A DNA stretch of 8,904 bases. Origin: Gammaproteobacteria bacterium (lineage in GTDB: Bacteria > Pseudomonadota > Gammaproteobacteria > SZUA-229). Made by a program: the position numbers and the translations under genes. Location of the stretch: contig DRLE01000117.1 of assembly GCA_011051475.1 (NCBI GenBank), forward strand, positions 1 to 8,904, written 5' to 3'. Positions 1 to 5,698 of the stretch are shown here, piece by piece (within the stretch, counting starts at the first letter, position 1; every line of letters begins with the position of its first letter). The notes under the pieces are model-generated. The model did not search any database. It saw nothing but the letters and a program-made list of their open reading frames with translations, and was not told the DNA's origin.

Positions 1-375
1 GGTGGACAGTACATCGAGCACATCCCGCGCGGTACCATCACCACCGGCAAACACGATCAGATCCGCACCCTGCTCGATAAACAGACGCACCGCGTTTTTC
101 GTATCATCGGCACTGCTTTGCCGGCCCGGCAGATAAACCACTTCGCAGGGCAGATTCAGTTGCTGCAAGACCGCCTCACCCATATCACCAGCCGCGGTCA
201 CAATGGTGTAGTCACCGGGTGAAAGAGCCTGCATGGCCGTGGCGGCCCGCCGCCCTGCCTGCGGTTTTGCGCCACGGGCAAGCGCCTCACGCACAATGGC
301 TTCGCCGTCACTGCCCTTGAGCGCGGCCGGACCGCCAATACCGGCCATAGGGTTGATAAGAAAACCGATTTTCAT
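1..375 (-). CDS. ATP-NAD kinase-like protein (COG3199 type), 5' part only
   Basis: The minus strand reads 125 codons from an ATG at 373-375 to the window edge with no stop, so this is the N-terminal part of a longer gene. The protein begins MKIGFLINPMAGIGGPAALK, and residues near 110-117 hold the GGDGTARD nucleotide-binding motif of the NAD kinase / diacylglycerol kinase fold. The start, with NPMAGIGG followed by LKGSDG, is typical of the COG3199 'predicted ATP-NAD kinase' group (related to AcoX) rather than of housekeeping NadK. Members are proposed to phosphorylate NAD or a related substrate, but the true substrate is not settled. A GGA lies about 11 nt upstream of the ATG, on the border of a repeat element, so the element forms the gene's 5' region. 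The missing C-terminal part prevents a firmer call. Confidence 0.85.
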   Translation of the reverse strand, partial: MKIGFLINPMAGIGGPAALKGSDGEAIVREALARGAKPQAGRRAATAMQALSPGDYTIVTAAGDMGEAVLQQLNLPCEVVYLPGRQSSADDTKNAVRLFIEQGADLIVFAGGDGTARDVLDVLST

Positions 376-381
376 TATGTG

Positions 382-551
382 TTTTTCCGCAAATAAACGC
401 TAATAAACGCAAATTTAAAAAGCAGTTGCAGGCCGGCATAAGCCTTTGGCGTTGCCGGCATTGCGCCCGCAACGGCTTCGCCTTATACGGGCCTACGTTG
501 CTACCAGGAAGAAATAATCATGAATTTGCTTTTATTAGCGTTCATTTGCGG
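382..551. repeat. Inverted-repeat element with 10-bp-unit arms, copy 1
   Basis: The left arm (382-416) and right arm (about 523-551) are inverted copies of one A+T-rich sequence with about two mismatches over 30 bp. Each arm is three 10-bp units with the core ATTNGCG. The right arm lacks the run of A found at the outer edge of the other arms, so this copy is slightly worn. The roughly 105 bp between the arms contains a pair of inverted REP-like hairpins, annotated separately. The element fills most of the divergent gap between the ATP-NAD kinase-like gene and ispG. The second copy is at 7257-7431 with different contents. It has no coding capacity. It is either a non-autonomous MITE-like element or a structural repeat. 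Confidence 0.8.
428..496. repeat. REPIN-like pair of inverted REP hairpins
   Basis: Two 32-bp units lie head-out, at 428-459 (plus) and 465-496 (minus), separated by 5 bp. Each starts with a tetranucleotide head (GCAG in the left unit, GTAG in the right) followed by a stem-loop: a 7-bp outer stem, an internal loop, and a 3-bp inner stem with a 3-nt loop. The units differ at nine positions. Every stem difference keeps pairing: unit positions 8/29 change G-C to C-G, 16/22 change C-G to G-C, and position 10 gives a G-T wobble. A GTAG head followed by an imperfect palindrome is the known form of gammaproteobacterial REPs mobilised by RAYT (TnpA-REP) transposases. A third unit is at 7443-7473. No RAYT gene is in the window. 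Confidence 0.75.
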
Positions 552-618
552 CCAGAACCTTCCCTCACTCAATGACCGTCGAAGTTTATCAGTTTTCCTC
601 TCCCGCCCGGGCAGAGAG

Positions 619-627
619 TGGTAAAAT
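619..627 (+). promoter_or_regulatory. Candidate extended -10 for ispG
   Basis: TGG followed by TAAAAT (622-627) forms an extended -10 box. No good -35 hexamer is seen 16-18 bp upstream. Transcription would start near 633-635, on or next to the ATG at 635. If real, the ispG mRNA is leaderless or nearly so, which fits the lack of a Shine-Dalgarno sequence close to that ATG. Confidence 0.45.
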
Positions 628-634
628 TCGCGCC

Positions 635-1873
635 ATGAATTTTCCCGAATGCTACAAACCCCGCCGCCTGACCCGTGCCGTAGACGTTGGCGGCATAACC
701 GTGGGCGGTGGCGCGCCGGTCGTCGTGCAGTCGATGACCAATACACATACCGCCGATGTCGATGCGACCGTACAGCAGATCCTGACCCTGGCCAATGCCG
801 GCTCCGAGCTGGTACGCATTACCGTGAATGATGCCAATGCCGCCGCCGCGGTGCCGGCCATCCGCGAACAGCTGGATGCGTCAGCCTGCAGCGTACCGCT
901 GGTCGGTGATTTTCATTTTAACGGCCACAAACTGCTCACCGACTACCCCGAGTGCGCCCAGGCACTGGCCAAGTTCCGTATCAACCCCGGTAATGTGGGC
1001 AAGGGCAAAAGCCGGGACAGCCGTTTTGCCACCATGATTGAACTGGCCTGCAAGTACAACAAGGCCGTGCGCATCGGCGTCAACTGGGGCAGCATGGACC
1101 AGGCCCTGCTGGCCAGCCTGATGGATGAAAATGCCAAACGCGACAAACCGCACGATGCCCACGAGGTCATGCTGGAAACCGTGATTCGCTCGGCGCTGGA
1201 CAGCGCGCAACAGGCGCAGGACATCGGCCTGGGCAAGGACAGAATCATTCTTTCCTGCAAGATGAGCGTGGTACAGGACCTGATTACGGTTTACCGTTCT
1301 CTGGCCGAGCGCGACGACTACGCCCTGCACCTGGGCCTGACCGAGGCCGGTATCGGCTCCAAGGGCATTGTCGCCTCCACCGCCGCACTGAGCATCCTGC
1401 TGGCTGACGGCATCGGTGACACCATCCGCATCTCGCTGACTCCCGAACCCGGCGCGCCACGCGAGAAAGAAGTCATTGTCGCCCAGGAAATCCTGCAGAC
1501 CATGGGCCTGCGCTCCTTCGTTCCCCTGGTCACCGCCTGCCCCGGCTGCGGCCGCACCACCAGCACCTACTTCCAGCAACTGGCCTCACAGGTCCAGGCC
1601 TATCTGCGTAAGCAGATGCCCGAATGGCAAAAACAGTACCAGGGTGTGGAAAACATGAGCGTGGCGGTGATGGGCTGCGTGGTCAACGGTCCCGGCGAAA
1701 GCAAACACGCCAATATCGGCATATCCCTGCCCGGCACGGGTGAGCGGCCGGTGGCGCCTGTGTACGAAAACGGCGAAAAAACCGTGACGCTTAAGGGGGA
1801 TGATATTGCGCGGGAGTTTGAGGAGATTATTGCGGCGTATGTGGACCGGACGTATCAGTCACGGTTTTTTTAG
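635..1873 (+). CDS. ispG: 4-hydroxy-3-methylbut-2-enyl diphosphate synthase (IspG/GcpE)
   Basis: IspG is the cytosolic [4Fe-4S] enzyme that converts 2-C-methyl-D-erythritol 2,4-cyclodiphosphate to HMBPP, the penultimate step of the MEP isoprenoid pathway. From the ATG at 635 the protein has 412 residues. VVVQSMTNT near the N-terminus, RINPGNVG and RIGVNWGS mark the barrel domain. The cluster ligands are visible as C302 and C305 (ACPGCGR), C348 and E355 (GCVVNGPGE), matching the three cysteines and glutamate of E. coli IspG. The extra stretch between C305 and C348 identifies the long proteobacterial form. An in-frame ATG at 572 would add 21 residues, but these overlap the promoter region and do not resemble the family, so 635 is preferred. 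The TAG stop at 1871-1873 is formed at the border of the downstream palindromic element. Confidence 0.96.
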   Translation: MNFPECYKPRRLTRAVDVGGITVGGGAPVVVQSMTNTHTADVDATVQQILTLANAGSELVRITVNDANAAAAVPAIREQLDASACSVPLVGDFHFNGHKLLTDYPECAQALAKFRINPGNVGKGKSRDSRFATMIELACKYNKAVRIGVNWGSMDQALLASLMDENAKRDKPHDAHEVMLETVIRSALDSAQQAQDIGLGKDRIILSCKMSVVQDLITVYRSLAERDDYALHLGLTEAGIGSKGIVASTAALSILLADGIGDTIRISLTPEPGAPREKEVIVAQEILQTMGLRSFVPLVTACPGCGRTTSTYFQQLASQVQAYLRKQMPEWQKQYQGVENMSVAVMGCVVNGPGESKHANIGISLPGTGERPVAPVYENGEKTVTLKGDDIAREFEEIIAAYVDRTYQSRFF

Positions 1874-2039
1874 TGAATAACTAATAGTGAATAGTGAATA
1901 GTTGTTCTTTGTAACTGTTCGTTATGTGCAATATCTTTATTACCGGTATCGTTTCTAGATAAACACTCGCTACGCTCGAGAAAAACACGCGCCGAAGGCG
2001 CGAAAAACACTATTCACTATTCACTATTAGTTATTCACT
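1871..2039. repeat. Palindromic element with 7-bp-unit arms, copy 1
   Basis: Perfect 31-bp inverted arms lie at 1872-1902 and 2009-2039. Each arm is four heptamers plus 3 bp: AGTGAAT, AACTAAT, AGTGAAT, AGTGAAT, AGT. Because 7 is not a multiple of 3, each arm presents TAG, TGA or TAA in every reading frame from either side. The element sits between the convergent ends of ispG and aroG and overlaps both stop codons. The core holds a G+C hairpin (annotated separately) and a variable stretch of about 70 bp. The first 40 bp (1871-1910) are identical to those of the second copy at 5531-5570. No target duplication is obvious at the edges. It has no coding capacity, and a MITE-like origin is likely but unproven. 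Confidence 0.85.
1981..2002 (-). terminator. Intrinsic terminator-like hairpin downstream of aroG
   Basis: CGCGCC (1988-1993) and GGCGCG (1997-2002) form a perfect 6-bp stem around a 3-nt loop. On the minus strand the hairpin is followed by TG and then five T, as expected of a Rho-independent terminator for the gene ending at 2035. On the plus strand a run of A follows instead, so termination should favour the minus direction. The hairpin is part of the palindromic element and is repeated at 5637-5661. Confidence 0.7.
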
Positions 2040-3099
2040 GCCGGGCAGCGGCCCTGCGCTCACGGACGGCCTGCGCAACCTCCCGCAAGCACGCCTCCGT
2101 CGTCTCCCACGAAATACAGGCATCGGTGATGCTCTGCCCGTAGGTCAGTTCCTTGCCCGGTACCACGTCCTGGCGGCCTTCGACGAGGTGGCTTTCGAGC
2201 ATAATGCCCATTATGCGGTCTTCACCGCTGGCGACCTGGCTGGCGACATCCCTGCAGACATCGACCTGACGGCGGTAGTCTTTCATGCTGTTGGCATGGG
2301 AACAGTCGATCATGACCCTGGCGGGCAGGCCGCATTTCTCCAGCTGCTCGGCCACCTCATGCACACTTTTACTGTCATAATTCGGCTGACGCCCGCCACG
2401 CAGAATGATATGGCAGTCGTGATTACCCTTTGTTGAAAAGATGGCCGAATGGCCCTCTTTTGTCAGCGACATGAAAACATGCGGATTTGAGGCGGCGTGA
2501 ATGGCATCGATGGCAATCTTGAAACCACCGTCGGTGCTGTTCTTGAAGCCCACCGGGCAGGACAGGCCGGAGGCCAGCTCACGGTGGCCCTGGCTTTCGG
2601 TGGTGCGCGCGCCGATGGCGCCCCAGCTGACCAGGTCGGCGATATACTGCGGGCTGATCAGATCGAGAAACTCGGTGCCGACGGGTACGCCTTCCTGCGC
2701 CAGATTCAGCAGCAGCTCACGGGCCAGACGCAGGCCCTTGTTGATCTTGAAGCTTTCGTCCAGGTCGGGGTCATTGATCAGGCCCTTCCAGCCGACGGTG
2801 GTGCGCGGTTTTTCGAAGTACACGCGCATAATAATGCACAGATCGTCTTTCAGCTCATCCATTAACGCCTTGAGCCTGCCGGCATATTCAAGGGCGGCTT
2901 TGGGGTCATGTACCGAACAGGGGCCGGCGACAACCACCAGGCGGTCATCCTCACCGTGAAGAATATTATGGACCGCCTGGCGCGCATGAAAAACCGTTTG
3001 TGAGGCGGCTTCATTCATGGGGAATTCTTCATGCAGCTTTACCGGTGGCAGAACTTCCTGAATACCGGTTATGCGTACGTCGTCGGTCTTGAAAATCAT
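2035..3099 (-). CDS. aroG: 3-deoxy-7-phosphoheptulonate synthase, class I (AroG type)
   Basis: This enzyme condenses phosphoenolpyruvate and erythrose 4-phosphate to DAHP, the first committed step of the shikimate pathway. The protein has 354 residues, close to the 350 of E. coli AroG, and the metal ligands fall at the same numbers: C61 (AGPCS), H268 (DCSHAN), E302 (LESHLVEG) and D326 (SITDAC). The substrate motifs KPRTTVGWKG (97-106) and GARTTESQ (163-170) are intact. P150 and S180, positions involved in feedback inhibition of E. coli AroG, are also present, so an allosteric site is likely, but the effector amino acid cannot be read. The TGA stop lies inside the palindromic element, and the C-terminus runs a few residues past that of E. 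coli. No good Shine-Dalgarno is seen. It probably has its own promoter (TATAAT at 3141-3146). Confidence 0.95.
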   Translation of the reverse strand: MIFKTDDVRITGIQEVLPPVKLHEEFPMNEAASQTVFHARQAVHNILHGEDDRLVVVAGPCSVHDPKAALEYAGRLKALMDELKDDLCIIMRVYFEKPRTTVGWKGLINDPDLDESFKINKGLRLARELLLNLAQEGVPVGTEFLDLISPQYIADLVSWGAIGARTTESQGHRELASGLSCPVGFKNSTDGGFKIAIDAIHAASNPHVFMSLTKEGHSAIFSTKGNHDCHIILRGGRQPNYDSKSVHEVAEQLEKCGLPARVMIDCSHANSMKDYRRQVDVCRDVASQVASGEDRIMGIMLESHLVEGRQDVVPGKELTYGQSITDACISWETTEACLREVAQAVRERRAAARQ

Positions 3100-3140
3100 T
3101 GGCTAAATCACGGCCTGCGGCCAGTAGGTTAAAAATGGTG

Positions 3141-3146
3141 ATTATA
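3141..3146 (-). promoter_or_regulatory. Candidate -10 box for aroG
   Basis: A perfect TATAAT is read on the minus strand in the 115-bp gap upstream of aroG. It would give a leader of about 35 nt. The region 16-18 bp upstream has no convincing -35, so an activator or a weak promoter is possible. The rest of this gap (3156-3214) has only a weak 5-bp hairpin (CAGGC/GCCTG) after the HAD gene and no clear T-run. Confidence 0.5.
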
Positions 3147-3214
3147 TCGGAAACCGCACAAACTATCCGCTGAAAATAGTCATGCCAGGCAACAGAACCG
3201 CCTGCAGACAGTGT

Positions 3215-3916
3215 TTAGTCCCGGCCCAATGTGGCCAGCACTGCCGGCAGTGCATGCAGGTTCTGAATTTCGCTATCCGGCTGACAGTCTCCCAGCGGCC
3301 AGGGCTTTTGCTCACGGTTAAGCCAGATGGCAAAAGCACCGGCCGTTTTTGCGCCAAGGACATCATTCTCGGGGTCATCACCGACATGTACATGCTCGCC
3401 TGCACTTACCCCCATCTGCCGTTGCAGCTGCCGGTAGATCATCGGCTGCGACTTCAGGCTACCTGCCGTGATTGAATTAAGGGAATATTCAAACCAGTGC
3501 GCCACTCCGGTCTTTTCCGGGTCGGCATTGCCGTTGGTCAGACTGGCCAGACGGTACTGCTGTTGCAATGCCTCCAGCACGGGCGCCACGTCCGGGAACA
3601 GGCTGACCTGCTGGCGGGCTTCATAAAAAAGTTCAAATGCCGGCCGGATCCATTCACGACCCAGACCAAACTCATCGGCCAGTGCTTCAAAGGAGCGCAG
3701 GCGCAGGGCGCTAAGGTCATGCGCCAGTTCAGGGTAACGGCTTAACAGCTCGCGTCGCCGGTCGCGTAGCTGCATCATATCGTAACGTTGCGTTATTACA
3801 CTGACATTTTCCTGGAGAAACCGGTAGAGTTTATTCTCGGCAGCAAGAATGGTTGGCATACCGGGCCAGAGGGTATCATCCAGGTCAAAGCTGATAACCC
3901 GGATATTATTCGCCAT
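3215..3916 (-). CDS. HAD-superfamily hydrolase (YigB-like phosphatase)
   Basis: The 233-residue protein has all four HAD motifs: DLDDT with nucleophile D11 and acid/base D13, T127 in LTNGN, K155 in SLKSQP, and HVGDDPENDV with D180/D181. The helical cap between about residues 15 and 100 makes it a C1-type phosphatase. The motifs and length resemble YigB, a phosphatase of flavin synthesis (acting on 5-amino-6-(5-phosphoribitylamino)uracil), but HAD substrates are hard to predict and other small phosphorylated metabolites are possible. It starts 11 bp after the stop of the SPOR gene, so the two are probably cotranscribed. The upstream GAG is a weak ribosome binding site. The protein is expected to be cytosolic, with no signal peptide. 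A distinct promoter box before aroG suggests transcription does not depend on read-through. Confidence 0.87.
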   Translation of the reverse strand: MANNIRVISFDLDDTLWPGMPTILAAENKLYRFLQENVSVITQRYDMMQLRDRRRELLSRYPELAHDLSALRLRSFEALADEFGLGREWIRPAFELFYEARQQVSLFPDVAPVLEALQQQYRLASLTNGNADPEKTGVAHWFEYSLNSITAGSLKSQPMIYRQLQRQMGVSAGEHVHVGDDPENDVLGAKTAGAFAIWLNREQKPWPLGDCQPDSEIQNLHALPAVLATLGRD

Positions 3917-3927
3917 GAACCGCTGTC

Positions 3928-4770
3928 TCAGTTAAGTTCATGACCTGCGGAAACCACCGGCTCGGCCCGCGACAGAGCCTCAGCAATCCCGACCCGGCTC
4001 TTCGTGCCCGGCCGCTTGCTATCCGATTTTTCACCCTGCGAACGGCTGCCCGGCGGCAGCTCTGCCTTACTTTCATCAGTCTTGGCCAGATCGACAATAT
4101 TCTTTGCCGAATAGGTGACAATATAGCCGTCATGGTTCTTGCCTTTACGATAGCGAGCCAGTTCATCTCGTGCAAGCCTTCTGCTCGAATATTCGCCGAA
4201 ACGAACCGTATAGCGAAGTTGCTGCTTGCGGTTATGATAGCTGCTGACATACGCCGCCAGACGCTGTTGCTGCAACTTGCTGACCATGTTTTCCGCATTT
4301 TCAAGCCGGCGGTAGGTTCCCACCTGAATGGAATACTTTTTGCCCTCATGACTCGCTGAAACATGCGCAACGGAAACCGGCGAATCCGCAACCGCCTTCA
4401 CCCGTGCCGGATCGGCCTGTACGCGTGAAGGTGAAGCCGGTACCGGCCTGATATTGCCTGCAACACCTGCCGGCAGCGACTCTGTTTCCACCAAATGCAC
4501 CGGCGTATTGTCCGGCAGATCCACGTCGATGTCCGCGCCCGGTGCCATAGAAGTCGTAATGCCGGAAGCCGTCATATCTTCCTCTGTTAATGCCGCTGAT
4601 TCGGCAAGGGCCGGCAGGGGCAAAGGCAGAGTACGGCTAGCCACCAGGCGCTGCTGTTCAGATCGCTGATAACCACTGACAAATCCTGCCGCAAACAGCA
4701 GAAAACCGAAAAATACCGACAGCAATACCAGCTTCAGCAGGCCACGACTGTCAATCAGAAATGGAGACAT
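3928..4770 (-). CDS. Membrane-anchored SPOR-domain protein
   Basis: This 280-residue protein has a short cytoplasmic N-terminus, one hydrophobic segment at about residues 11-33, a low-complexity Pro/Ala/Ser-rich linker (about 45-140), and a SPOR domain at about 143-222 starting KKYSIQVGTYRRLENAENMV. SPOR domains bind denuded septal peptidoglycan, so the protein is expected to sit in the inner membrane with its domain in the periplasm, as FtsN, DamX and DedD do. It is not clearly an orthologue of any of these. The position of SPOR with about 58 residues following is unusual: the tail is charged and Ser/Lys/Pro-rich, whereas SPOR domains are often C-terminal. It is the first gene of a likely pair with the HAD phosphatase and is divergent from the TlpA-like gene. 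No strong Shine-Dalgarno precedes the ATG. Confidence 0.85.
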   Translation of the reverse strand: MSPFLIDSRGLLKLVLLSVFFGFLLFAAGFVSGYQRSEQQRLVASRTLPLPLPALAESAALTEEDMTASGITTSMAPGADIDVDLPDNTPVHLVETESLPAGVAGNIRPVPASPSRVQADPARVKAVADSPVSVAHVSASHEGKKYSIQVGTYRRLENAENMVSKLQQQRLAAYVSSYHNRKQQLRYTVRFGEYSSRRLARDELARYRKGKNHDGYIVTYSAKNIVDLAKTDESKAELPPGSRSQGEKSDSKRPGTKSRVGIAEALSRAEPVVSAGHELN

Positions 4771-4831
4771 AAATCAGGATATACAGGGTTCAAGGGGTTT
4801 ATTACTGCTCTAGTTTAGCTCATGGTCAGCC

Positions 4832-4914
4832 GGTATATACCATTTGTCGAAAAATCCTGGCAATTAAATCCACAGGGCTTAATGTGTGCTATAAATGACA
4901 AATGTCGGAAAAAT
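4832..4914. promoter_or_regulatory. Possible regulatory sites in the SPOR/TlpA divergent gap
   Basis: The 256-bp gap between the divergent SPOR and TlpA-like genes contains a perfect 10-bp palindrome, GGTATATACC (4832-4841). It also has a near-perfect direct repeat, TGTCGAAAAAT (4845-4855) and TGTCGGAAAAAT (4903-4914), 58 bp apart. TGCTATAAA at 4887-4895 resembles an extended -10 on the plus strand. These could be operator and promoter sites, but short A+T-rich matches arise by chance, so this is weak. Confidence 0.25.
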
Positions 4915-5016
4915 GACAGGCTCATGCCGTTCCCGCGCTCCGACCTTCAATTGCATCAAAACCGAATCCCCTGTTTATTACCTTACCAGGCCTGCCCGCC
5001 GGGTAATATAAGTTGT

Positions 5017-5020
5017 GGAG
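5017..5020 (+). promoter_or_regulatory. Ribosome binding site deciding the TlpA-like start
   Basis: GGAG lies 6 nt before the ATG at 5027. An in-frame GTG at 5015 overlaps this site and has no site of its own. The ATG also places a clean signal peptide at the N-terminus, so 5027 is the preferred start. This is the clearest Shine-Dalgarno in the window. Confidence 0.8.
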
Positions 5021-5026
5021 CAGACT

Positions 5027-5533
5027 ATGTTTATTCGAATCTCACTGATTATCCTGCTAAGCCTCACCGGGCTTTTTGTCAGCACAAATGTCTTTGCCCA
5101 GAAGGCCCCCGATTTCCAGCTGCAGGGTTATAAAAAACCGGTAAAACTCAGCGACTACCGCGGCCGGATTGTCTACCTGGATTTCTGGGCGTCCTGGTGC
5201 CAGCCCTGCCGCCAGTCATTCGGCTGGATGAACAAAATGCAGGCACTCTATGGTGAGGAAGGTTTCACGGTAATTGCCATTAACCTGGATGACTCGCCCG
5301 CAAAGGCAGAAAAATTCCTTAAACAGATTCCGGCGAATTTCGAGATTGCCTACGATCCCCGTGGCAAGGTTGCCGAGCAATACAAGGTCAACGCCATGCC
5401 CAGCTCCTACCTGATCAACAAGCGCGGCGAACTGGTAGAAATGAACCGCGGCTTTCACCCCAATGACAAAGACAAGCTGGAAGCATCGATACGCAAACTC
5501 TTAACGCAGCGAAGCGTAGCTTCGCTGCGTTAG
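5027..5533 (+). CDS. TlpA/ResA-like periplasmic thioredoxin-fold protein
   Basis: The 168-residue protein begins with a signal peptide: a basic residue, a hydrophobic core (about 5-20), and a likely cleavage after VFA24, just before QKAPDF. The thioredoxin fold follows, with the WCQPC active site (C58, C61) and the cis-proline P125 in AMPSSYL. TlpA/ResA proteins are usually reductants or thiol-disulfide exchangers in the periplasm, for example in cytochrome c or copper-centre assembly. No partner is encoded next to it, so the client is unknown. The gene is monocistronic in this window, between a divergent SPOR gene and a palindromic element. Its last nine residues (TQRSVASLR) are encoded by a 31-bp perfect hairpin and fall outside the conserved domain, and the TAG stop overlaps the element border. 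These residues look like a late addition to the gene. Confidence 0.92.
   Translation: MFIRISLIILLSLTGLFVSTNVFAQKAPDFQLQGYKKPVKLSDYRGRIVYLDFWASWCQPCRQSFGWMNKMQALYGEEGFTVIAINLDDSPAKAEKFLKQIPANFEIAYDPRGKVAEQYKVNAMPSSYLINKRGELVEMNRGFHPNDKDKLEASIRKLLTQRSVASLR
5502..5532 (+). repeat. Perfect 14-bp stem palindrome within the 3' end of the TlpA-like gene
   Basis: Positions 5502-5515 and 5519-5532 are exact reverse complements around GTA. The hairpin covers the last codons and two bases of the stop codon, and it abuts the heptamer element. No T-run follows on the plus strand, so it is not a standard intrinsic terminator. It may protect the 3' end or be a small inserted repeat unit. Confidence 0.85.
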
Positions 5534-5698
5534 TGAATAACTAATAGTGAATAGTGAATAGTTGTTCTTTGGCCTTTATCGTCATGTGTCAAACTAGAGG
5601 TACAGATAGCCTTTGCTGGAACACTCGCTTCGCTCGAAAAAAAACACGCGCCGAAGGCGCGAAAAACACTGTTCACTATTCACTATTCGTTATTCACT
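5531..5698. repeat. Palindromic element with 7-bp-unit arms, copy 2
   Basis: The arms at 5532-5562 and 5668-5698 match those of the copy at 1871-2039. The left arm is identical, and the right arm has two changes (AACTAAT to AACGAAT, and one A to C). The first 40 bp and the right part, including the GC hairpin, are conserved between copies, while about 50 bp in the middle has diverged strongly. As in the first copy, it sits between convergent genes and supplies or overlaps both stop codons: TAG for the TlpA-like gene, TAA for the inositol-phosphatase-like gene. The pattern of conserved ends and hairpin with a variable middle suggests that the ends and hairpin matter for spread or function. Confidence 0.85.
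5637..5661 (-). terminator. Intrinsic terminator-like hairpin downstream of the inositol-phosphatase-like gene
   Basis: The same perfect 6-bp stem as in copy 1 occurs here (CGCGCC at 5647-5652, GGCGCG at 5656-5661). On the minus strand it is followed by TG and eight T (5644-5637), a stronger U-tract than in copy 1. It is placed correctly to end the SDR / inositol-phosphatase operon. Confidence 0.75.

Noticed and set aside
382..551. CRISPR array
   Set aside because: The repeats are inverted, in pairs, and made of 10-bp or 7-bp units; there are no regularly spaced unique spacers and no cas genes.
605..612. GCCCGGGC palindrome before ispG
   Set aside because: An 8-bp G+C palindrome is expected by chance in this base composition, and no second site supports an operator.
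572..634. N-terminal extension of IspG from the ATG at 572
   Set aside because: The extra 21 residues do not resemble IspG N-termini, there is no ribosome binding site before 572, and the stretch overlaps the likely promoter just downstream of the repeat element.
881..1579. A 232-codon open frame on the minus strand inside ispG
   Set aside because: It is antisense to a clearly conserved gene. The Gly/Ala/Gln-rich product has no motif, so it is a shadow frame.
3156..3214. Terminator after the HAD phosphatase gene
   Set aside because: Only a 5-bp stem (CAGGC/GCCTG) with a 9-nt loop is present, and no T-run follows directly, so the evidence is too weak for a feature.
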